DNA of 23,166 nt, taken from the NCBI GenBank assembly GCA_964427055.1, contig CAYRSQ010000010.1:1-23166 (forward strand). The letters are read 5' to 3'. Origin of the DNA: CAYNTH01 sp964427055. Its GTDB lineage: Archaea > Aenigmatarchaeota > Aenigmatarchaeia > CG10238-14 > SCSR01. Positions 16,104-23,166 of this stretch are shown one piece after another; within the stretch, counting starts at the first letter, position 1, and the number at the start of each line of letters is the position of its first letter. The notes beneath the pieces were generated by a model that had not been told where the DNA came from, did not search any database, and saw only the letters and a program-made list of their open reading frames with translations. The position numbers and the translations under genes were made by a program.

Positions 16104-17075
16104 TCATTCTGTAAGTGCCTTTTGAAGTACCCGATATATGTTATCAATGTATCTGTCGTGAGTGTAGTATTCCCGAACCTGCGTCCTGGCGGTGCTGCCC
16201 AGACGGTTCCTGAGGTTGCTGTCTTCCCATAATTTGAGGATTTTTTCCCGAAGCAGCACTGCATCGCCGGGAGGGACAACGATTCCGTTGACACCATCAT
16301 CAATGATGTCTCTTGCTCCAGGGGTATCCGATACGATCACGGCCTTCCCGAGAAACATCGCGCCCAGGTACGAGCCCTGACCGGCGCTCCTAATATGACC
16401 TGATTTTATCGGGAAGACGGCAAACCGTGCCCGCGCGCAAGGTGTGTAAAATTCGCTGGGAGTTCTTGAGTTGTGTATTATATGGACATTATCGGGAACA
16501 GTGTTTCTGCTAAGGTTAAGGCTTGTTATTACCTTCACCGAAATCTTCAATCCCTCAACGGCCTTAAATAGTGTTTCATAGTCCCTGAGGCTATTTCCTC
16601 CGGAGTAGATAAAACCTTCTTCTGCGGCTTCTGTTTTTAACAGTAATTCCGGACTGTTGACCTTAAAAGGGATATACGTCATCTTCTTCTTACTGATCCC
16701 CCAGTGCTTGTGGTATGTCTCTACCTCGCTGCTTGATATGACGATAAAATGATTTACCCCCATCTTGAAAACCTGTATCTTGAGCCACTCCTTGAGGTAT
16801 TGGAGAAGCCCCCTAGGAGGGGGTCTGAACCTCGGCCGGCACACCAGAACGATTTTCTTCAAAAAAATCAGTTTAAGGAGCGAAATAAAGAAAATTTCTC
16901 TCGTCCCTTCCGCAAAAAAACCGTCATAATTGGAGAAAAGAACTATCCTGATTGCGCATCGTATCATCCCCATCACAGTAATGGGCGGTTCCACAATATC
17001 AACAAATAAGTCCTGATATCGCGTGCGGACGGGGGGATAATCCAGGTATCCGTTGATAGTAGCCAACCTTTTCAT
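16104..17075 (-). CDS. GT4-family glycosyltransferase
   Basis: A 323-residue GT-B glycosyltransferase. The short N-terminal domain has GFFAEGTREIFFISLL and IVLVCRPRFRPPPRG; FIVISSSEVETYHKHWG is the acceptor-domain Ser motif and MTYIPFKVN the linker. The C-terminal domain has EGFIYSGGNSLRDYETL, VKVITSLNLSRN, FAVFPIKSGHIRSAGQGSYL, where the usual E-x7-E is replaced by an S-A-G-Q-G-S stretch, and GKAVIVSDTPGARDIIDDG. The atypical donor site may signal an unusual donor or a divergent subfamily. AGGA lies upstream of the ATG. It is the last gene of the minus-strand unit and converges on the yajD terminator. Confidence 0.82.
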   Translation of the reverse strand: MKRLATINGYLDYPPVRTRYQDLFVDIVEPPITVMGMIRCAIRIVLFSNYDGFFAEGTREIFFISLLKLIFLKKIVLVCRPRFRPPPRGLLQYLKEWLKIQVFKMGVNHFIVISSSEVETYHKHWGISKKKMTYIPFKVNSPELLLKTEAAEEGFIYSGGNSLRDYETLFKAVEGLKISVKVITSLNLSRNTVPDNVHIIHNSRTPSEFYTPCARARFAVFPIKSGHIRSAGQGSYLGAMFLGKAVIVSDTPGARDIIDDGVNGIVVPPGDAVLLREKILKLWEDSNLRNRLGSTARTQVREYYTHDRYIDNIYRVLQKALTE

Positions 17076-17382
17076 TCAGATTCCTAATAAGGCGAGGGTC
17101 ATATTCTTTCCGACATCACTATCTTGCGATTATCCCGGAGAAAATTTCCGGGGTCACCCTTCTACCATTTTTCACGGAATGTCAAGGAATTACGCGAAAT
17201 TTCTTCCGTACTCACATTATCACAATTAGGAGGGTATTGTTGTAATCTATGCAACGCCGAAGACCCTATAGAAATAGCTTGTTACGTCTGCTATGAACAC
17301 CACAAAGATGAGTTCTGCTCGCTCATCCCATCTCTTTTTTAATCTTTCGACGTTTTTCATAACTATTCAGCGTAATAAAACC
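17076..17382. other. 307-base gap, small hairpin and possible Cys-rich frame
   Basis: Between two minus-strand genes. An inverted repeat CCCGGA-GAAAATT-TCCGGG at 17134-17152 lacks a T tract. On the plus strand a frame from about 17124 to a TAA at 17342 encodes GGYCCNLCNAEDPIEIACY and then VCYEHHKDEFC, with CxxC-like pairs and a His pair that could bind zinc. It starts at a TTG without a good ribosome binding site and runs opposite to both neighbours, so I do not call a gene. I see no promoter with confidence. Confidence 0.25.
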
Positions 17383-18942
17383 CTATAGTTTTAGCTTGTG
17401 CACGCTTAAGATTGTCGCTATTTTTCTACCCAACTTATTCGCCGCCCAAATGAACATATCTCTATACAGATTTATTCCTTTCCAAAATAGATTCGTTTTT
17501 GTGCCAACAACTGAGACCCTCATGCCGCTCTTCATGGCATCTTTATTTCTGAAATATCTGACATATTGAACAGACTTTGACATGAGATAATACATCCAAT
17601 GAAAGAAAGTACGGACATAGATAAAATATTTTTTTCTGCCATAACGAGCTTCGAAGAAATGGAAGAAGTCTTTTCTTAGTGTGTGATTCTTGGGATAGTA
17701 ATAGTATTGTGTAACTGCCTTGTTACGTTGACCGAAATAATCCCTGGGGATCCCCGCTTCTTCGGCGATTCTCCGTGAAATAGGTCTATCGTATGAATTA
17801 TTGAGACGCCATGGTTCCATTTCCTGAGATTGCGAAATCTTATATATAGCCTCGAAATTTCTAGCCAGGATATATGGCACAGATACCTGAATAATCCCAC
17901 TTTTGAGTCGGATTTCAGAAAAACTGATTCCTCCGAGATCCAGAGGCATGATGCAGTCGTTTATGAGATCTCGCTTTACATTTACATCCCAGAGGACATC
18001 ACCGTGATGACCAAAAAAAACCACAGCTGCGTCACAATGTTTTTCTATATATGAAGCCATAGAATGATATATAATGCAGAATTGATCCCACGCAGGAGCA
18101 AGAAAATACAACTCATCCTCCGATATTTTTGATTGCTTTTCGAGATAGATGGTCTGCAGATTTAATTTTTCTGCTGTTTTGCTGCCTGTGTCTATTGATG
18201 CGGTTTTGCTAATCCATTCTGGAATATTTGAACTTGAATACTTGCTTGTAAAGCAGGTTGTAACGCCGATATCTTTTACAAGAGAAGCTACCGTTGTTGA
18301 ATCATAGCCGGAAGACAATGTTGTGAAAGATTGCAATGAAATATGCCTGAGCGGGCTTTTAATATTGTCCATTATTCTCTTCAGAATACCTCTAAGGATT
18401 GAATGATACTCTTCAAAAGATGAGATTTTGCGAAGGGTGCTCCGCATTTCGGTCCTGATATAAGAATCCTTCCAAACAATATTTGTGTGGTATGCTTGAT
18501 AAAAACATTCTATTTCAGGATGTAAAATATGGAATCTGGGATTATAGTTTTTAATTCCTTTCTCAATAGACCAACATTCACGATAATGATGGTAAGGATC
18601 CAATTGTGCTCCAGTCCAGCCTAAAAGAAAAACCAAACTATTAGATACGATCATTTTCTTTTGGTGGAAGCAATACAGAAGCCTGTCATCTAAAGCTGTT
18701 GAAGATACAAAGAAAAGTGAGTCGTTTTCTATCCTCACGCCGCTACCAAAAAAATTTTCACACAGATGAAAATTCCCTTCATTAAACTCCTCATCCCAAA
18801 CACCTTCGACCATCCAGTTGTATCTGCACTCAACTGCAGAACCATGGTATACTTTAATATTACCGTTGGTTTCATCAAAAGAGGCCAGCCAGGCAAGCTT
18901 CGGCAATTCGTTTATTTCAGTGTACTGAATGGTTAGGTTCAT
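17383..18942 (-). CDS. Divergent asparagine synthetase-like protein
   Basis: 519 residues. The PP-loop of N-type ATP pyrophosphatases is present as FTTLSSGYDSTTVASLV (about 206-222), with Tyr in the variable position (SGG/YDS pattern). The N-terminal half keeps traces of an AsnB Ntn domain (DDRLLYCFHQKKMIVSNSL) but starts MNLTIQY, so there is no catalytic Cys and no sign of glutaminase function. VVFFGHHGDVLWD takes the place of the family's HGDGADE-like motif, a weak match. It would use ATP to activate a carboxylate or another group, possibly for amide formation on the glycan. AAGGAG lies at a good distance before the ATG. The ATG overlaps the stop of a methyltransferase fragment (ATGA), so the two are coupled. 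Relaxed or changed chemistry is possible. Confidence 0.75.
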   Translation of the reverse strand: MNLTIQYTEINELPKLAWLASFDETNGNIKVYHGSAVECRYNWMVEGVWDEEFNEGNFHLCENFFGSGVRIENDSLFFVSSTALDDRLLYCFHQKKMIVSNSLVFLLGWTGAQLDPYHHYRECWSIEKGIKNYNPRFHILHPEIECFYQAYHTNIVWKDSYIRTEMRSTLRKISSFEEYHSILRGILKRIMDNIKSPLRHISLQSFTTLSSGYDSTTVASLVKDIGVTTCFTSKYSSSNIPEWISKTASIDTGSKTAEKLNLQTIYLEKQSKISEDELYFLAPAWDQFCIIYHSMASYIEKHCDAAVVFFGHHGDVLWDVNVKRDLINDCIMPLDLGGISFSEIRLKSGIIQVSVPYILARNFEAIYKISQSQEMEPWRLNNSYDRPISRRIAEEAGIPRDYFGQRNKAVTQYYYYPKNHTLRKDFFHFFEARYGRKKYFIYVRTFFHWMYYLMSKSVQYVRYFRNKDAMKSGMRVSVVGTKTNLFWKGINLYRDMFIWAANKLGRKIATILSVHKLKL

Positions 18943-19142
18943 GCTACTCCTTCCGGATAAAATACCATCACACCGCGGTAATTGGGATTGTTGTAAATCT
19001 GTTCGAGAAGCCTTCCGAGTAAACTGTTTTCAGGAAGCATGGCAAACTCTGTCCGTGGAGCGAGCATGCTGTAAGCTTTTTGAGCGGTACGGTAAAAGAG
19101 TCGGTCTTTCTGAAGGATTTCTTTGAGTGACTGTTTGCCCAT
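18939..19142 (-). pseudogene. N-terminal fragment of a duplicated SAM methyltransferase
   Basis: About 67 residues starting MGKQSLKEILQKDRLFYRT. It aligns with the start of the complete methyltransferase at 19817-20638 (MVKWSLKDILQRSPRLLYRI) through the shared AQKAY and NSL segments, then loses similarity near residue 50 and stops in an ATGA with the AsnB-like gene. A GGAG-containing leader is shared by both copies. It lacks the SAM motif, so it is either a non-functional scar or only a translational lead-in to the next gene. Confidence 0.7.
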
Positions 19143-19311
19143 GCTTCTGTACTCCAATCAAGCGGCAATAGCTGGCTGCAGACCATCTTCACCTTTCATG
19201 TGCGCCTGCCTTCTCAAGAAGTAAGGTTCGGGGGACCCTGCTGTTTATGGCATGTGCAATCCAGCTGAGTGTCAGCGAAAGTACAAGGTAGATCAGAATT
19301 GGCGGTACCTC
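18960..19311. repeat. Divergent repeat, copy A (acyltransferase end + methyltransferase start)
   Basis: Reading on the minus strand, this block holds the last 40 codons of an acyltransferase followed by the first 50 or so codons of a methyltransferase. Copy B at 20480-20830 has the same order inside complete genes. By eye, 23 of 33 aligned residues of the acyltransferase end are identical. Confidence 0.65.
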
Positions 19312-19713
19312 GCCGCAGACCCTGCTCGCTTTCATGGCCCTGATGGAGTCACCCTCTCCCGTTTTCATCTTCAACGTGGCGAGCAGTTCCTCGATCCCCC
19401 GGCGGGTGGCGGGAGAGTCCTCCTTCAGGGCTCCCAGCAGGAGCCGTGCCTTCATCTCCCCGGCGAGCTTCAGGGCGAGAGCAACCACCTCGAACACTTC
19501 GAAATCCTGCATTTCCCAGGCGTCTCCCGTCGATCCCGGCACCAGGAACGCGTTGACGTGGGGGACCATAAACCTCCAGTGTGCCGCCATGCGATCCCTG
19601 TCCACCTCTCCGCCTGCCGTGTAGTGTGTCAGCGGCGGACACCAGAGGCGCGGCATCTGCTTGCCCACCATCTCTCTTATGGTCTTCTGACGTCTTTCTG
19701 ATATATTCAACAT
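19189..19713 (-). pseudogene. DapA-family N-terminus fused to an acyltransferase C-terminus
   Basis: The ATG at 19713 has GGAGG 7 bases upstream. Residues 1-134 are a truncated dihydrodipicolinate synthase-family protein: RLWCPPLTHYTAGGEVDRDR (substrate strand), NAFLVPGSTGDAWEM (the GSTG phosphate or pyruvate loop), then LLLGALKEDSPATRRG and MKASRVCG. The rest of the TIM barrel, including the Schiff-base Lys, is missing. At about 19312 it passes in frame into PPILIYLVLSLTLSWIAHAI, which matches the end of the acyltransferase at 20709-21629. The fusion is very unlikely to be a working enzyme: half a barrel joined to one membrane helix. It marks a recombination breakpoint. Confidence 0.7.
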
Positions 19714-19816
19714 AGCAGTACCTCCATAATTTTGATGGTTACATGCCGTGGCTGAGAGACCGGCACTGCAACGTAGCATAAAGGCCAGAGGCAGCGCCCT
19801 GATAGCTACGGAATTC

Positions 19817-20638
19817 TTAAGGCTTCTTCCTCCATATCCCCCTTCCCATTTTCTCCATGCAGGTCACTGTGTCTTCAAGGAGAGTGCTTGGGTGGAGATG
19901 GATGGCGATGTCGGCGGCATCCGGGGCAAAGGGGCTGTTCTCTACAATCAGACTGCCAGGATTGAGTTTCTCAACGAAATGATTGACGAGCAGATGATAT
20001 TTCGGGATATGTTCGAGGACATCCATTGCTTCAATTGCATCATACCGCCCTGTGATGCATGAGACGGGATCAAACTCTCCATCACGATAGGGTGGAATCC
20101 CTCTCACATCTTTCAGCTTGTGGCGTTTGGCCCGGAATTTTATAAAATCCGCCTGCAGGGGGTTTATCTCCAGAAAATCAACGCGGATGCCCCGTTTGAC
20201 CAACCCGATGGTATTACAGCCCGCCCCCGCCCCGAAATCCAGGACCCTTCCTTCCGTAATGATATCGAGGGTCGAAGCGTAAGGGTGGACCGCATTACCG
20301 AAAAGGTATGCCGAACTGCACCGATAGAACCACGTAAGTTCCCGTTCGTCTTTTGGGTTGAACCATCCGAATTCACTTTGAAAATGCTTTTCAGGATGCC
20401 TCAGGAGATAGGGGGCCAACTCCTCTGCCGGAAACCCGGTGTACGCAACCAGATCATCTCTGATCCTATGGTAGTTTGAATCGTTGCGGAGATCTGCAAG
20501 ATGTCCTTCTGGCAAACTGTTCCCGGAAAGCATGCCGAGGCGTGTCCGCAGGGCGAGCAGATAGTAGGCCTTTTGAGCGATCCGATAGAGGAGGCGCGGG
20601 CTCCTCTGAAGGATGTCTTTGAGTGACCATTTGACCAT
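19817..20638 (-). CDS. SAM-dependent methyltransferase, glycan-locus type
   Basis: About 273 residues from the ATG at 20638; a TTG at 20653 in the same frame is less likely. An N-terminal helical region of about 120 residues precedes the class I methyltransferase domain: GRVLDFGAGAGCNTIGLV (SAM motif I), VDFLEINPLQADFIKF (motif II acidic residue), RYDAIEAMDVLEHIPKY (motif IV/post-II) and GSLIVENSPFAPDAADIA. Substrate is unknown; the locus suggests a sugar or lipid-linked sugar. It follows the acyltransferase by about 70 bases. A partial second copy of its 5' end lies at 18939-19142. Confidence 0.83.
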   Translation of the reverse strand: MVKWSLKDILQRSPRLLYRIAQKAYYLLALRTRLGMLSGNSLPEGHLADLRNDSNYHRIRDDLVAYTGFPAEELAPYLLRHPEKHFQSEFGWFNPKDERELTWFYRCSSAYLFGNAVHPYASTLDIITEGRVLDFGAGAGCNTIGLVKRGIRVDFLEINPLQADFIKFRAKRHKLKDVRGIPPYRDGEFDPVSCITGRYDAIEAMDVLEHIPKYHLLVNHFVEKLNPGSLIVENSPFAPDAADIAIHLHPSTLLEDTVTCMEKMGRGIWRKKP

Positions 20639-20830
20639 GCCCCTGTTCTCCAATCGGTTTATGGCGACTGCCTTTCACCGGCATTTCACGTCGGGACCGG
20701 ACGATTTGTCAGGCCCTCTTCACCTTCGCACCTGCCTTCTGAAGAAGGAAAGCCCGTGGGATTCTGTTATCGATAGCATGTACAATCCAACTGAGTATCA
20801 ACGAAAGAACAATGTAACCCAGAATTGACG
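20480..20830. repeat. Divergent repeat, copy B (intact context)
   Basis: The counterpart of the block at 18960-19311, here spanning the true end of the acyltransferase gene and the true start of the methyltransferase gene. Both copies keep the GGAG leader before the methyltransferase ATG. Confidence 0.65.
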
Positions 20831-21629
20831 TTGTCTCGCTTAACCCGTGTCTTTCTAAGTATGGTATTACAAAAAGGAGGGGATAGTGGATCAGAAAGAG
20901 GGGAAAGGACAATTCGCTGATGAATGATATAAGAGGCACTTCGCGACCCGTTGCAATCAGTGCATCCGGCATCTTTGTGCGCACCACTGTTATGAGGTAG
21001 ATACCCAAAGAAAACTCGAAGACTCTGCAGAGAGGAAACCAGTCCAAAGGCCGCATCGGAAGGACGCCATACCTTCCCAGTATGATCCGCGATAACGTGC
21101 TGACCAGGAGCAGCGCACATATGGATATATGAGGGTGTTTTTTGATAAGATGGGATAGGAGCGGGAAAAGAAGGTACATGCTCATGATAAGGCCTATAAA
21201 CCAGCTGGTTTTCACAAAGGGACCGCCCCACTTTCCCGCAAAGGGATAGAACCCTGTTATGCTCAGCAGTACGTCGCCGAATCCCAATGTTGAAAAGTAT
21301 GATAGGAGGGAGCCTGTATCGCTGTATGAGTTCAGGGCATAGAGCAGCAAACCGCCCGCCAGGCTCAGATAATAGACGGGATAAATCCGCAGACAGCGTT
21401 TGACCATGAAAAGGGGATAATCTATGCTCTCGCCTCTGTAGCGTAATGCAAGGGCCATTCCCGACTGAACGAGAAAGATCGTCACTGCAAGCCCTCCCAG
21501 GGAGACGTAATAAAATCCCCTTATGCCCCAAAAGGCACCTAAAACACCTCCCGTGGTCTGAGCTACATGGGCCGTCAGTAATAATAAAATCGCCACACAG
21601 CGCCCTATATCCAGTAAGGTGAATCTCAC
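20709..21629 (-). CDS. Acyltransferase family 3 (OafA-like) membrane protein
   Basis: An O-acyltransferase of the acyltransferase-3 family with about ten hydrophobic helices. LLDIGRCVAILLLLTAHVA carries the conserved R and the catalytic-type His of helix 1. KRCLRIYPVYYLSL contains the conserved R-x-x-R-I-x-P motif; WFIGLIMSMYLLFPLL and FPLFLIHYPLLFVI follow. These enzymes transfer acyl groups, often acetyl, to sugar hydroxyls across the membrane. I start at GTG 21629 (AGGAG 7 bases upstream). The open frame continues to an ATG at 21797, adding a further hydrophobic stretch that may be non-native. Its last 40 residues are duplicated at 19189-19310. Confidence 0.85.
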   Translation of the reverse strand: MRFTLLDIGRCVAILLLLTAHVAQTTGGVLGAFWGIRGFYYVSLGGLAVTIFLVQSGMALALRYRGESIDYPLFMVKRCLRIYPVYYLSLAGGLLLYALNSYSDTGSLLSYFSTLGFGDVLLSITGFYPFAGKWGGPFVKTSWFIGLIMSMYLLFPLLSHLIKKHPHISICALLLVSTLSRIILGRYGVLPMRPLDWFPLCRVFEFSLGIYLITVVRTKMPDALIATGREVPLISFISELSFPLFLIHYPLLFVIPYLERHGLSETTSILGYIVLSLILSWIVHAIDNRIPRAFLLQKAGAKVKRA

Positions 21630-21818
21630 GGCAGTCTCCTGTGGGGTCGCCATATTATTGCTTTGTATCTTCGGTGCTTCGGAAAACGTAATCCATAAAT
21701 AAACCACGAGGCCCGCCGCCGCAAGGATTCCCCTCATATCTCCCTTCCCGGGTACGAGGCGAGGGATTGAATTACGGGCAGGACCGGCGGCATGCATGTC
21801 GCGGCAAAGGCGTTACGG

Positions 21819-22019
21819 TTATCTTAAAACTATCCCGGAATCATCTCCGTTCGATTCGGTCTTGTCGCCTACCGAAGTCCCGCAGTAGGCACAGGTGTAA
21901 TCGTATTTGTCCCCGCCTGTCAGCACCAGGAGCAGCCTCTTGCGGACCGGCACGGCCCTCTTGCACCGGGGGCAGTACAGCTCCGTGGCGTCGAAATTTT
22001 TGTAAGTCCTTCCCGTCAT
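21819..22019 (-). CDS. Small zinc-ribbon protein
   Basis: 66 residues, directly after nadE (7-base gap) and probably co-transcribed with it. Two Cys pairs, LYCPRCKRAVPV and DYTCAYCGTSV, about 24 residues apart, form a zinc ribbon. The basic KR patch between them may bind nucleic acid or protein. No enzyme motif and no membrane helix. The function is unknown to me; it is not obviously linked to polysaccharide synthesis and more likely belongs with the housekeeping nadE unit. Confidence 0.7.
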   Translation of the reverse strand: MTGRTYKNFDATELYCPRCKRAVPVRKRLLLVLTGGDKYDYTCAYCGTSVGDKTESNGDDSGIVLR

Positions 22020-22026
22020 TTCTTTG

Positions 22027-23166
22027 TTACCTGTCCTTCTCCGGTATTGTCTCTGCGTTTTTCAGCCACACCGTGGCCTCGCTGTCGCTGGGTGCGCGGT
22101 AATCTCCCCGCGGCGAGAGCGATCCTCCCGACCCGACCTTCGGGCTGTTCGGTACGCAGGATCGCTTGAACTGGCTGGTCTTGAAAAAGCGGTAGAGGAA
22201 GACCTGTAGCCAGTGTTTGATCTCGCCGATCGTGTATGCTCTCCTCTTGTGATCCGGGACGGCGGGCCACGAACCCTTCTCCTTGTCTCTCCACGCGCAG
22301 TATGCCATGAAGGCGATCTTTGAGGGGAGGTACCCGAACCGCGTGGTGTAAAAGGTGTTGAAGTCCTGCAATTCGTACGGTCCGACCGTCTCCTCCGTCA
22401 CCTGCGCCGGCTGGTCCCCGTTCTGCCCCGGGACCAGTTCCGGGCTTATCTCGGTCTCCAGTATGTCGGTCAGGATCTCCGATGTCTCACTGCTGAACTG
22501 TCCCGACTGGGCCACCCAGCGGATCAGGTACTGTATCAGTGTCTTGGGAACGCTCGCGTTGACGTTGTAGTGGGACATGTGATCGCCCACCCCGTACGTG
22601 CACCAGCCTAGGGCCAGTTCGCTCAGGTCCCCCGTTCCGACGACGAGCCCCCGCCTGAAATTAGCGATGCGGAAGAGGTGCGATGTGCGCTCCCCGGCCT
22701 GGACATTTTCGAAGGTTATGTCGTAGACCGGATCGTCCTGCGCGAAGGGATGACCGATATCTCGGAACATCTGCCGGCAGCTTTCCCTGATATCGATCTC
22801 GTTGGATTCCACCCCCAGCGATTTCATCAGGGCCGTGGCATTGGCGTAGGTCTTGTCCGACGTCGCAAACCCGGGCATCGTGTAGGCCTTGATATTGGTC
22901 CGGGGAAGACCGAGGAGATCCATTGTGTGCGCGGTCACGATCAGGGCGTGCGTCGAGTCGAGACCCCCCGATACGCCGATTACGAGATTCTCAAGCCCCG
23001 ATGACTTGAGCCGCTTCGCGAGGCCGCCTACCTGTATGTTGTAGGCCTCATAACATCGCTGATCTCTTGTGCTCTGGTCCGACGGGATGTAGGGGTAGCG
23101 GGGGTACCCCCTAGTCAGGAGCAGTTTTTTTTTTGGAATGTCGACGGAAAAGGGGACCTTGCGGAA
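22027..23166 (-). CDS. nadE: Glutamine-dependent NAD+ synthetase, 5' end outside window
   Basis: The frame is open from the window edge for 379 codons. PYIPSDQSTRDQRCYEAYNI and NLVIGVSGGLDSTHAL (the PP-loop of the NAD synthetase ATP-pyrophosphatase domain) are followed by YTMPGFATSDKTY, VVGTGDLSELALGWCTYGVGDHMSHYNVN and FKTSQFKRSC near the end. These are specific to NadE, which amidates deamido-NAD+ to NAD+ with ATP. The spacing to the left edge implies an N-terminal nitrilase (glutaminase) domain beyond the window. An internal A10 run (plus-strand T run 23125-23134) encodes PKKKL in frame. Housekeeping gene that marks the probable edge of the glycan locus. Confidence 0.92.
   Translation of the reverse strand, partial: FRKVPFSVDIPKKKLLLTRGYPRYPYIPSDQSTRDQRCYEAYNIQVGGLAKRLKSSGLENLVIGVSGGLDSTHALIVTAHTMDLLGLPRTNIKAYTMPGFATSDKTYANATALMKSLGVESNEIDIRESCRQMFRDIGHPFAQDDPVYDITFENVQAGERTSHLFRIANFRRGLVVGTGDLSELALGWCTYGVGDHMSHYNVNASVPKTLIQYLIRWVAQSGQFSSETSEILTDILETEISPELVPGQNGDQPAQVTEETVGPYELQDFNTFYTTRFGYLPSKIAFMAYCAWRDKEKGSWPAVPDHKRRAYTIGEIKHWLQVFLYRFFKTSQFKRSCVPNSPKVGSGGSLSPRGDYRAPSDSEATVWLKNAETIPEKDR

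Noticed and set aside
19252..19701. Plus-strand frames opposite the DapA fusion
   Set aside because: The minus strand has DapA and acyltransferase motifs and a good ribosome binding site; the plus frames look like shadows.
1..23166. CRISPR array, tRNA or rRNA genes, JUMPstart/ops element
   Set aside because: No regularly spaced repeats, no cloverleaf-like or rRNA-like stretches and no convincing ops motif were noticed by eye.

Overview
The window is a bacterial surface-polysaccharide (capsule, O-antigen or exopolysaccharide type) locus. It is rich in decayed genes and probably comes from a metagenomic Gram-negative bacterium. The families present (membrane GT2, GT4 glycosyltransferases, NodB deacetylase, CapA, FkbM, sulfatase-like transferase, AsnB-like enzymes, CapK-like adenylate ligase, acyltransferase-3) are typical of environmental Proteobacteria, Desulfobacterota or Nitrospirota. 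Nothing here fixes the phylum.

Layout. Bases 1-606 are GC-rich and hold, on the minus strand, part of a large CARDB/Ig-like repeat protein. At about 605 this segment abuts the 5'-truncated end of a plus-strand NoeA-like methyltransferase. Both genes lose their N-termini at the same point, so this is either a rearrangement or an assembly join. From 608 to 15305 genes run on the plus strand: methyltransferase remnant, frameshifted N-terminal fragment of a sulfatase-like membrane protein, polysaccharide deacetylase, GT4, decayed methyltransferase, GT2, CapA, GT4, GT4-like, frameshifted FkbM methyltransferase, complete sulfatase-like transferase, a stretch with insertion-sequence remnants, an AsnB-like enzyme without the N-terminal Cys, and a CapK-like ligase. 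A YajD-type HNH protein (15467-15925) follows, with a strong terminator at 15956-15990.

From the right edge to 16104 everything is on the minus strand and converges on that terminator. In transcription order: NAD+ synthetase (nadE, partial), a small zinc-ribbon protein, an acyltransferase-3, a SAM methyltransferase, a DapA-family N-terminus fused in frame to a second copy of the acyltransferase C-terminus, a second copy of the methyltransferase N-terminus, a divergent AsnB-like enzyme, and a GT4. The block (acyltransferase C-terminus plus methyltransferase N-terminus) is therefore present twice, and the second copy is a scar.

How the genes could work together. The glycosyltransferases would build an oligosaccharide on a lipid carrier. 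The deacetylase, methyltransferases, acyltransferase, sulfatase-like transferase, CapK-like ligase and two AsnB-like proteins would decorate it. The least ordinary parts are the two glutaminase-deficient AsnB-like proteins near an adenylate-forming ligase, which may form an amide on the glycan, and the duplication and fusion scars. No polymerase (Wzy), flippase (Wzx), Wza/Wzc or exosortase gene is visible, so the locus probably extends beyond the window or is incomplete. All calls are from reading the sequence by eye; no similarity search was run.
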